64,000 nucleotides of DNA. Source: Aestuariibius sp. HNIBRBA575 (GTDB lineage: Bacteria; Pseudomonadota; Alphaproteobacteria; Rhodobacterales; Rhodobacteraceae). This document shows positions 1-7,720 of the stretch, in pieces; the stretch's first letter is position 1, and each line of letters opens with the position of its first letter. The DNA lies in NCBI RefSeq assembly GCF_040932005.1, contig NZ_CP162415.1:1-64000 (forward strand). Reading direction: 5' to 3'. The translations under genes were made by a program, and so were the position numbers. The notes below the pieces were generated by a model. It searched no databases. It had not been told where the DNA came from and worked only from the letters and a program-made list of their open reading frames with translations.

Positions 1-1
1 A

Positions 2-2818
2 CGTGACCTGCAACTGGCGGCCACCACCACAGGTGGCTGGATCACGACCTTTGTCGATGACAGCGGCACCGAAGACGATATCCGGTTCGAAGTGTTCAAC
101 AGTTCCGGCAGCCGCACCGATTTTGGCTCTGTTGCGGATGATGCCAGCGGTGGTCTGCCCAATTTCCGCGATCCGCAGGTTCAGGTCAGCTCTGCCACGT
201 CGGCGCTGTTCACCTGGATCGAAGACAACGCCACCGGTGACGACGACGTGTATATGCGGTTTTACAACCCATCCACCGAAGTCATGTCCGCCGAACAATT
301 TATGTTCACCAACTCAAACGGCAGCATTTCCAATCTGGACATGACGGTCCTGTCCAACGGGTCCTACGTGGTTGTGGCACAGATGTCGAATGGCACGGAT
401 GATGAACTGCGCTTTGAAATTGTTTCCTCTACCGGGGTTCAGGCTGGGTCCACTTTGGTCACGTCCACAAACGGCAACGGTGACGAAGACCGTAACCCCA
501 CAGTGGTTGGCCTGACCGGTGGGAGTTTTGTCATTGCTTGGGAAAACACCGACACGTCGGACACAGATCTGGAATTCCAGATTTTCAACAGTTCAGGCAC
601 CTCCACCAGCGGCGTCATCACAGTGCGCAGCGGCGGGGCCACCGACAACAACAACGAACCTGTTCTGGTGGCGTTGGATGATGGCGGGTTCATGGTGTTC
701 TACGATGATGACCAATCCGGAAGCCTGGCTGTGCGCGGTCAACGGTATAGTTCAACCGGGGCCCTGGTGGGCAGCGAATTTGCGCTAGACACCACAAGCA
801 ACCCCTCAGGCATCGACGCGGTGACATTGGGGGATGGCCGGGTGATGGTCACCTGGGGCAACGGCGAAATCTATTCCCAGATCATCGACACACGGGATGC
901 GGCCAGTGATGGGGGCTATACACCGGATGATTTCGATGTTGGCACCATCGGCAACGACACCTTTACCGCCACCAGCAGCCATGACGCCTATGGCTGGGAT
1001 GGCAATGATGACATCACCGATGGGGGTGGTCTGAACAACCTCTATGGTGGGGATGGTAATGACATCATTCGCGCCGCAGGTGTGGATGCCGGCGAAAGCA
1101 TGTATGGCGGCAACGGCACCGATACGATCGTTGTGACGGGCAACGGCAACGGCACCGTATTTGACCTGCAAGCCGGGACAATTGTGCACGGGGTCAGCAC
1201 ACAGGTCGCACAAGGGTTTGAACACGCCACCGGCAGCGCCGCGGACGAAGAGTTCAACGGCAACAGCAGCGTCAATATCCTGACCGGGAATGGTGGGAAT
1301 GACTCGTTTGATGGCGATGGCGGGAGTGACACAATTTATGGCGGCGCTGGCGACGACTTTATGCAGCTGGACAGCGGCGATGCATCTGACCGGTTCTATG
1401 GCGGCGCAGACACCGACACGGTCAGCTTTGGTGCGCTGGGTTTCAACATGGAAATCATCACCGGCGCGACAGGCACCTATGCCTATTCCGTTGGTGGCAG
1501 CGGCGTTGACATGCAGGACATTGAAAATGTCATTGGTGGCTCGGGCAACGATTCCATGCTGGGGGATTCTGGGTCAAACGTTCTGACGGGGAACTTTGGC
1601 AATGACACCCTGGACGGCAATGGCGGCAATGACACGATCTATGGTGGGGCCGGGAATGACCGGATCATCAGCCACGGCGCCGGTGAATATTACGGGGACG
1701 CGGACAATGACCTGATGTTCTCAGGGCTTGGGATTGAACAGATGTATGGGGGCACAGGCACCGATACGATCAACCACACAGCCTTTAATGGCACCTATGT
1801 TTTTGACATGGATACAGGCCTGACCAACTATGGCGGAGAATTGTTTGCAGAGTTCGAAAACGTGGTCATGGGCGCCGGCAATGACACGGTGACCGGGAAT
1901 GCGTCCAACAACTCAATCACCTTGGGGGCCGGCAATGACAGCGCTGACGGTGAAAACGGCAATGACGTCATCAATGGCGGCACCGGCACCGATACCCTGA
2001 TGGGCAGCGCGGGCAATGACACCCTGAACGGCAACAATGACAACGACGTCCTATATGGTGGCGCTGACAATGATGTCCTGACGGGCCATGCCAATGCGGA
2101 TGATCTGTTTGGTGGAACAGGTACAGACAGTCTTTATGGCGGCGCTGGATTTGACGAACTTTATGGGGGCGACGGGGCCGATTACCTGAACGGTGGCGGC
2201 AACAACGACACCATCGAAGGCGGCAACGGCAACGACACCATTCTGGGTGTGAACGGGTCGGATTCCATTGATGGCGGTGTTGGCAATGACAGCATCAGCG
2301 GCGGCAACGGCTTTGACCAGATCTATGGTGGCACCGGCGCGGATGACATCAATGGCGGCCTGGGCAACGACACCATGTATGGTGGCGGTGGTCATGATAC
2401 CATTCTGGGCAATGCCGGGTCTGACATCCTCGAAGGCGAAGGCAACAACGACTACCTGAACGGTCAGGGCGGCAACGACACCATTCGCGGTGGGTCCGGC
2501 AATGACGAATTGCTGGGCGGTGGCGGCAATGATTGGCTGAATGCGGGCGGGGGCAATGATACGCTCACCGGTGGCGCAGGGGCTGATAGCTTTGTGTTTG
2601 CAGGCTCTGCGATCGGCGATAACGAAATTGTCGATTGGCGCAACAATGTGGATGACATCGACCTGTCCGGTCTGATTGGCATCAACAACTTTGCCCAATG
2701 GCAGGCGGCGTCAGCGCAGGTCGGGGCAGATGTTGTCACCACCTTGTCAGCGGGCAACACGATCACCTTTACGACAGCCCTGATGGGGCAGTTTGATGCG
2801 GGTGACTTCACCTTCTGA
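2..2818 (+). CDS. RTX calcium-binding repeat protein, 5' end cut by window edge
   Basis: The frame is open from base 2, so the gene starts upstream; 938 residues are visible. The first ~300 residues are beta-rich repeats of the kind 'G.FV..W.....D....FQ.FNSSG', resembling the propeller-like heads of secreted adhesins. From about residue 330 on, the protein is built of glycine- and aspartate-rich nonapeptides (GGxGNDTxx type), the beta-roll units that bind calcium in RTX proteins. The last ~80 residues lose the repeats and end in QFDAGDFTF, the kind of uncleaved C-terminal signal used by type I secretion. This tail closely matches that of the subtilisin-like RTX protein at 3346-6009. No catalytic domain is visible in the part present. 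It is probably a secreted matrix or adhesion protein; the function is inferred from architecture only. Confidence 0.85.
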   Translation, partial: RDLQLAATTTGGWITTFVDDSGTEDDIRFEVFNSSGSRTDFGSVADDASGGLPNFRDPQVQVSSATSALFTWIEDNATGDDDVYMRFYNPSTEVMSAEQFMFTNSNGSISNLDMTVLSNGSYVVVAQMSNGTDDELRFEIVSSTGVQAGSTLVTSTNGNGDEDRNPTVVGLTGGSFVIAWENTDTSDTDLEFQIFNSSGTSTSGVITVRSGGATDNNNEPVLVALDDGGFMVFYDDDQSGSLAVRGQRYSSTGALVGSEFALDTTSNPSGIDAVTLGDGRVMVTWGNGEIYSQIIDTRDAASDGGYTPDDFDVGTIGNDTFTATSSHDAYGWDGNDDITDGGGLNNLYGGDGNDIIRAAGVDAGESMYGGNGTDTIVVTGNGNGTVFDLQAGTIVHGVSTQVAQGFEHATGSAADEEFNGNSSVNILTGNGGNDSFDGDGGSDTIYGGAGDDFMQLDSGDASDRFYGGADTDTVSFGALGFNMEIITGATGTYAYSVGGSGVDMQDIENVIGGSGNDSMLGDSGSNVLTGNFGNDTLDGNGGNDTIYGGAGNDRIISHGAGEYYGDADNDLMFSGLGIEQMYGGTGTDTINHTAFNGTYVFDMDTGLTNYGGELFAEFENVVMGAGNDTVTGNASNNSITLGAGNDSADGENGNDVINGGTGTDTLMGSAGNDTLNGNNDNDVLYGGADNDVLTGHANADDLFGGTGTDSLYGGAGFDELYGGDGADYLNGGGNNDTIEGGNGNDTILGVNGSDSIDGGVGNDSISGGNGFDQIYGGTGADDINGGLGNDTMYGGGGHDTILGNAGSDILEGEGNNDYLNGQGGNDTIRGGSGNDELLGGGGNDWLNAGGGNDTLTGGAGADSFVFAGSAIGDNEIVDWRNNVDDIDLSGLIGINNFAQWQAASAQVGADVVTTLSAGNTITFTTALMGQFDAGDFTF

Positions 2819-2849
2819 TCTGGGGACACCCTCTGAATGATATCAGCGG

Positions 2850-2878
2850 AAAACGGCTGCCTTCGGGTGGTCGTTTTT
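2850..2878 (+). terminator. Rho-independent terminator after the first RTX gene
   Basis: A 12-bp stem (2850-2861 pairing with 2866-2877, three G-U pairs) closes a stable TTCG tetraloop and runs into a T tract. It lies 32 nt after the RTX stop codon and before the next gene, so it should end the upstream transcript. Confidence 0.8.
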
Positions 2879-2924
2879 CAATTAACACTTTTCGAAATCC
2901 GACAGCTCACCTAAGCTCGCGCCT

Positions 2925-3308
2925 GTGAGTAAACGAGTCTTTATATGTCGCATAACCGCCTTTGTGGTTGGATGTGCTGTGATCGTCGGGGGCGGATGTA
3001 TGGCACAAAACACACCAACGCCGCAGGTCGCAGCGCCCAGCGATGCCTCGGTTGATGTGACCAAAACACAAGCCGAGCCAACCGATTACACAACACATGT
3101 CACCCTAACCGGTCAGGTCATCGCCAATGGGGCAACCTGCCCGCGGCTACGATTAGAGGACGGGCAAACCATCAGCCTGGAACGGCTGGCGGCGCGACAT
3201 CTCACGACGGGTCAATCGATCCAAATCACCGGCCATTTTGTAGAAATTTCACGGTGCATGCAGGGGCCAGCCTTCTTGGTGACGGCCTGGCAGGACATGC
3301 ATCCATAG
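2925..3308 (+). CDS. small secreted protein, DUF5818-like
   Basis: 127 residues, starting at a GTG with no strong ribosome site. The N-terminus is a hydrophobic segment (about residues 9-24) ending in GGGCMAQ, so the protein is exported. Cleavage may be at the alanine after CM, or at the cysteine as a non-standard lipobox. The mature part has the pattern LTGQV...TCPRLRLEDG...GQSIQITGHFVE.SRCMQG. From memory this matches a family of small alphaproteobacterial exported domains (DUF5818 type) with two conserved cysteines, which probably form a disulfide. It lies between two RTX genes in the same direction. A terminator precedes it, and only 37 nt separate it from the protease start, so it may be co-transcribed with the protease. 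Its role is unknown; a periplasmic or surface accessory is possible. Confidence 0.65.
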   Translation: MSKRVFICRITAFVVGCAVIVGGGCMAQNTPTPQVAAPSDASVDVTKTQAEPTDYTTHVTLTGQVIANGATCPRLRLEDGQTISLERLAARHLTTGQSIQITGHFVEISRCMQGPAFLVTAWQDMHP

Positions 3309-3345
3309 AGATCAATTGATAGACAGCGCCTTGGGGGGCAGATTT

Positions 3346-6009
3346 ATGACCACACCAACAGATCCACTTTATGCATCACAATGGCATTTTGACCTGATCG
3401 GACGGATTGAAACGATCTGGGACGAATTTGACGGCTCTGGCGTGACCGTCGGCGTCTATGATGACGGGCTGGATTACAACCATACCGATCTGGCTGGCAA
3501 TTACGATGCATCCCTGCATGTGGTTGATGATCTGGGGGTGGCGGTGGATCCGTTCCCGGTGGGGGATGATGCCCATGGCACCGCTGCGGGGGGCCTGATT
3601 GGTGCGATTGACAATAACGGCACCGGCGGTGTCGGCGTGGCCCACGGGGTGACCCTGACCGGGGTGAACATCTTTGACAGCGGCACTTATGGCTATGTGA
3701 ACGGCGCCTTTGATCCGTTTATGCATGTGGTCAACCAAGCGGCGGCCAACTTTGACATTTCGTCCAACAGCTGGGGATCGACACCCAATTTCGGATCAAG
3801 CCAGAACCTGGCCAACCTGACAAACTTTGCCGGATTGCTGGCCGGAGCAGGCGGCGAATACGACCTGCTGTCCCAGAACGGACGCGGCGGATTGGGCACT
3901 GTTATCGTTCAGGCCGCTGGCAATGACACCTTGGATGCGGGCGGATCCGGCGTGAACGCATCCCGGTTCACCCTGACGGTTGCGGCCACACGCGATGACG
4001 GGGATGTTGCCGATTATTCCAACTTTGGCGCCTCTATTCTGGTGGCGGCCCCAGCGGGGGCCGTGACCACAGATGTCACCGGCACGCCGGGCTATGAAAC
4101 CGGCGATTACACCACCACCTTTGGGGGGACATCCGCAGCGACCCCCGTCACTGCGGGCGTGGTTGCGTTGATGTTACAAGCCAATCCGAACTTGGGCTGG
4201 CGCGACGTGCAAAACATTCTGGCGATTTCAGCGGTTGAAACCGGGTCCGGTTATGGCGAATTGGCCAGCGGGTTTGAGGTCGAAGAATGGCGGTTCAATA
4301 GTGCCGAAAACTGGAATGGCGGCGGCATGGCCGTGTCCGCCAGTTATGGGTTTGGGATGATTGATGCCTTTGGCGCGGTGCGCATGGCGGAAATCTGGCA
4401 CCTGTTTGATGACGCCCAAATCAGCAGCAACGAAGTCACAGCCACATCAACACTGATGAACACATCCACCGCCATTCCGGATGGCGACAGCAATGGTGTG
4501 GATTTCACCGTCTCGATCGGCAATGACATCGCCATTGAACACGTGGCTTTGTCGATGGGGTTCAACTCTACCTTTGCGGGGGATGTTCAGGTCACGATCA
4601 CGTCGCCAGATGGCAGCGTCATCACAGCCCTGCATCCTGGAAATATTTCCACCAGCTTTAACGACACCTGGATCTTTGGGATCGACCATTTGCTGGGCGA
4701 AACATCGGCGGGTACTTGGACCATCAATGTCGCTGACGTCTATAGCGCCGATGCGTTGGTGGTGAATTCCCTGCAACTGACGGCCTATGGGCAAACGCTG
4801 GACAACAACGACGTCCATCATTTCACCAATGCGTATTTCTCGGCCTTGGGGGTGGATGTGACCCGGCTGGCCCATGGCGACACCAATGGCGGCACGGATT
4901 GGGCCAATATGGCCGGGATCGGGGTCGATGTAGATCTGAACTTGGTCACCGGAATGGCCTCGGCCGAAGATCAAGACGGCAACCCTGCCACGCTGCAGAT
5001 TCTAGCGGCGGGCCATGGGATCGAAAACGTCGTGATGGGCGACGGCAATGACATTGTGACAGGCAATGGTGCGGTCAACCATCTGGTTGGCGGGCGCGGC
5101 GATGACATTCTGAATGGGGGTGGCGCGGGCGATACCTTGGCCGGGGGCCAGGGCGCGGACACGCTGAACGGCGGCAGCGGCTATGATCGGCTTTATGGGG
5201 CTGACGATGCGGACTACCTGACAGGGTTCACCGGCAATGACAGCCTGTTTGGCGGAGCCGGTGATGACACATTGCTGGGCCAAGGCGGGTCCGACACGTT
5301 GGATGGCGGCAACGGCGTTGACAGTCTTAATGGTGGGTCGGGCAATGACGTGATTTATGGGCAGGCAGGCGCAGACAATGCCATCGCGGGCAATGGGTCC
5401 GACAGCCTGTTTGGCGGCAGCGGCAATGATATGCTTAATGGTCAAACCGGATCAGATTACCTGACTGGCGGGGCCGGATCAGACACGTTGATTGGCGGAT
5501 CGGGCAACGATCTGATGGAAGGCGGCGATGGCGCAGATTCCCTGTCAGGTGGGCTTGGATTCGACACGATGTATGGCGGAAATGGCGTGGACATCCTGAA
5601 TGGGGGCTCTGGTGTTGATCGCCTGTTTGGCGGCACTTCGGGGGATCAACTGTCCGGAGAAGGCGGCAATGACCTGCTTTATGGCGATGGCGGCGCGGAT
5701 CTGTTGAATGGGGGCGCGGGCAATGACAGCCTGTTTGGCGGCAGCGGCGCGGATAGCTTAACCGGGGGAACCGGCGCGGATGTCTTTGTCTTTGAAACCG
5801 CAAACGGGCTGGATGTGATCACCGATTGGCAAAACAACATCGATGATCTCAGCTTTGCGTCACATGCCTTGATCAATTCGTTTGCCGATGTTCTGGCCGC
5901 CGCATCCCAAGTGGGTGCAGATGTGGTGATTTCCATCGCAGCGGGCCAATCGGTCACCGTGCAAAGCACCAATTTGGGTCAGTTTGACGCCTCAGACTTT
6001 ATCTTCTGA
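3346..6009 (+). CDS. subtilisin-like (S8) serine protease with P domain and RTX repeats
   Basis: 887 residues from the ATG at 3346, which has a GGGGGG ribosome site 6-7 nt upstream; an in-frame TTG at 3316 is less likely. The S8 peptidase domain fills about residues 15-350. Its triad is visible as Asp39 (VYDDG), His77 (DAHGT) and Ser263 (GGTSAATP), with the oxyanion Asn193 (AAGND). A proprotein-convertase P domain follows at about 380-480 (SPDGS...GTWTINVAD). After a linker with IENVVMGDGND come about 200 residues of GGxGxD repeats, then a secretion tail ending QFDASDFIF. No signal peptide or obvious propeptide is present, which fits type I secretion rather than Sec export. The C-terminal ~80 residues resemble those of the RTX protein just upstream, suggesting a shared exporter. 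Substrates are unknown. Confidence 0.9.
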   Translation: MTTPTDPLYASQWHFDLIGRIETIWDEFDGSGVTVGVYDDGLDYNHTDLAGNYDASLHVVDDLGVAVDPFPVGDDAHGTAAGGLIGAIDNNGTGGVGVAHGVTLTGVNIFDSGTYGYVNGAFDPFMHVVNQAAANFDISSNSWGSTPNFGSSQNLANLTNFAGLLAGAGGEYDLLSQNGRGGLGTVIVQAAGNDTLDAGGSGVNASRFTLTVAATRDDGDVADYSNFGASILVAAPAGAVTTDVTGTPGYETGDYTTTFGGTSAATPVTAGVVALMLQANPNLGWRDVQNILAISAVETGSGYGELASGFEVEEWRFNSAENWNGGGMAVSASYGFGMIDAFGAVRMAEIWHLFDDAQISSNEVTATSTLMNTSTAIPDGDSNGVDFTVSIGNDIAIEHVALSMGFNSTFAGDVQVTITSPDGSVITALHPGNISTSFNDTWIFGIDHLLGETSAGTWTINVADVYSADALVVNSLQLTAYGQTLDNNDVHHFTNAYFSALGVDVTRLAHGDTNGGTDWANMAGIGVDVDLNLVTGMASAEDQDGNPATLQILAAGHGIENVVMGDGNDIVTGNGAVNHLVGGRGDDILNGGGAGDTLAGGQGADTLNGGSGYDRLYGADDADYLTGFTGNDSLFGGAGDDTLLGQGGSDTLDGGNGVDSLNGGSGNDVIYGQAGADNAIAGNGSDSLFGGSGNDMLNGQTGSDYLTGGAGSDTLIGGSGNDLMEGGDGADSLSGGLGFDTMYGGNGVDILNGGSGVDRLFGGTSGDQLSGEGGNDLLYGDGGADLLNGGAGNDSLFGGSGADSLTGGTGADVFVFETANGLDVITDWQNNIDDLSFASHALINSFADVLAAASQVGADVVISIAAGQSVTVQSTNLGQFDASDFIF

Positions 6010-6035
6010 TCTTGGGATTAGGCTGGGTTTGGGTC

Positions 6036-6968
6036 TTAGACAGGCTCAAACCCGGCCCAAATACCGCGCAATGTGTCGCGCAGGTCATGGCTGGGATGCC
6101 AGTTCAACGCGGCATTGATCTGACCAATATCCAGCACAACCCGGTCCACATCTGTGGGGCGCGACGGGCGTGTTTCGATGGCAATGTCACGTCCGGACAC
6201 ATCCTGGACCAGGGCGTGAATTTCGCGAACCGAATTGCCACAGCCAGACCCGACATTCCAAATCTGGCCCACACTGGCATCCGGCGCATCAAGTGTCATG
6301 ATGATTGCCCGCGCCAGATCCCGCACATCAAAATAGTCGCGCACCGCACTGCCATCCCCCAACATCGGGAAAGATGCGCCTTGGGTTGCGGCCCGACATA
6401 GCGCGCCCACCACGCCTTGGCTCAGGCTGGTTTGCCATTGGCCAATTGGGTTGGCCGGACGCAGGATCGTTGCGCGCAACCCCCGCGTTCGTGCCATGAA
6501 ATCTACCGCGGTTTCGCTCATCTTTTTGCCCAGCCCATAAGGCGAAATCGGGTTTAGGGGCGTGTCTTCGTGGATCATATCCTGATCCACCTGCCCATAG
6601 ACCGTACCGCCAGAGGACAAATAGACAAAATGCGGCATATGCCCTGCATCAGAGCCGAATTCGACCAGATTGGACATCACCCGCAAAACCGGATCAAGCG
6701 TATCCTGCGCCTCTTGCCAGGGGGTGGTCAGGTTGGCGCCCGGTGTGCTGGTCGAGGCCAGATAGATCACCGATGTGCAACCAAACAGCGCGGCAGCCGG
6801 ATCGGCGTAGAACTGTTCCAGCGTCAGATGTTCAGTGCCCGGCGCATGGGCGTCCAGAAACGCACCATCCGGGCGGCGTGACACAACCCGCACATTGCGT
6901 CCCTGTTCCCGCAACATCGGGACCAGATTGCGCCCGACAAACCCAGTACCACCAAAAACAAGGATCAC
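6036..6968 (-). CDS. NAD-dependent epimerase/dehydratase (extended SDR)
   Basis: 310 residues. An N-terminal Rossmann motif GGTGFVG (residues 6-12) binds NAD(P). The SDR catalytic pattern follows, with a serine in YLSSGGTVYG and YGLGKK (YxxxK), and the RPANPIG and NVGSG segments typical of UDP-glucose 4-epimerase-like enzymes. It probably interconverts or dehydrates a nucleotide sugar for the polysaccharide; the exact substrate cannot be read from the sequence. It is the last gene of the minus-strand rml/glycosyltransferase operon. Its GTG start overlaps the stop of the preceding glycosyltransferase (GTGA), which suggests translational coupling. Confidence 0.85.
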   Translation of the reverse strand: MILVFGGTGFVGRNLVPMLREQGRNVRVVSRRPDGAFLDAHAPGTEHLTLEQFYADPAAALFGCTSVIYLASTSTPGANLTTPWQEAQDTLDPVLRVMSNLVEFGSDAGHMPHFVYLSSGGTVYGQVDQDMIHEDTPLNPISPYGLGKKMSETAVDFMARTRGLRATILRPANPIGQWQTSLSQGVVGALCRAATQGASFPMLGDGSAVRDYFDVRDLARAIIMTLDAPDASVGQIWNVGSGCGNSVREIHALVQDVSGRDIAIETRPSRPTDVDRVVLDIGQINAALNWHPSHDLRDTLRGIWAGFEPV

Positions 6969-7720
6969 GTGCTTTGATCCTCAGCTGCATAACCCGCAAA
7001 CCGATAATTCAGCAGCGGATGCCGCCGGCCCAGAGACTTGTTGGCCGAGGCTTTCATGGTCTGGGAACTTTCTTGGCGGCGTTTAAACAACACGCTGTCG
7101 GGCACCACTTTGTGGATCATGCCCCCGGCCACCGTTTCACAGTTCCACACCCAATCCTCATAGGCATAACCGCCCGCGATATCGCGGTCGCAAAACGGGT
7201 GCGCGCGGTAAATTGCGGTGGGACAGACACATAAAGCATCCCAGTAATTGGCCACCCGCAGCAGGTCCAAACGAAATTCTGGGTCCTCTTGGTCCACATG
7301 TTTGAAAATCGTCGCCTGTTTTTCAAAAAAGTAATTATAGGCCGGATGGGCGATATGGGTGTCTGGCTTGTCTTTTAGGAAATCCAGAGCCTGTACCAGC
7401 CAATCTTCGCTCCAGAGATCATCCGCATCCAGAAAAGCCGCATAGGTGCCATTGGCGCCCTGCCCTTCGGTCCCGATCGCGGCATTGCGCACTTTGCCCT
7501 GATCGGCAAACTCAAACATCGCAATTTCCGGCGCATCAAAACGATAGCTCTGAAACACCTTGGTGGTCAGGGCATCGGGTCTATCAAGGCACAAACGCGC
7601 CTCAACACTGTATCCAGCCGCACGTGCTGCGTGGATCGCGGCCCAGAATGACCGCAGGGATGGCACAGCCAGCCGACCTTCTCGGTGGCCGGTGATGATA
7701 CAGGTCAGATCACAGGTCAT
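6965..7720 (-). CDS. family 2 glycosyltransferase
   Basis: 251 residues with a GT-A fold pattern: an N-terminal nucleotide-binding strand (LTCIITGHREG), the metal-binding DADD motif in AFLDADDLW, and a later ED pair (YAYEDW) that serves as the catalytic base region. No membrane segments are seen, so it should be cytosolic or peripheral. It overlaps the upstream 840-residue glycosyltransferase by 11 nt and the downstream epimerase by 4 nt, so it belongs to one operon with them. It presumably adds one sugar of the repeat unit; donor and linkage are unknown. Confidence 0.85.
   Translation of the reverse strand: MTCDLTCIITGHREGRLAVPSLRSFWAAIHAARAAGYSVEARLCLDRPDALTTKVFQSYRFDAPEIAMFEFADQGKVRNAAIGTEGQGANGTYAAFLDADDLWSEDWLVQALDFLKDKPDTHIAHPAYNYFFEKQATIFKHVDQEDPEFRLDLLRVANYWDALCVCPTAIYRAHPFCDRDIAGGYAYEDWVWNCETVAGGMIHKVVPDSVLFKRRQESSQTMKASANKSLGRRHPLLNYRFAGYAAEDQST

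Noticed and set aside
1000..2600. tandem repeats resembling a CRISPR or satellite array
   Set aside because: The repeats are in-frame codons for RTX nonapeptides, vary in sequence and have no spacers.
2051..2698. 215-codon minus-strand frame with Val/Ile/Ala repeats inside the RTX gene; a similar frame at 23425-24036
   Set aside because: The regular pattern is only the complement of the GGxGND repeats of the coding strand.
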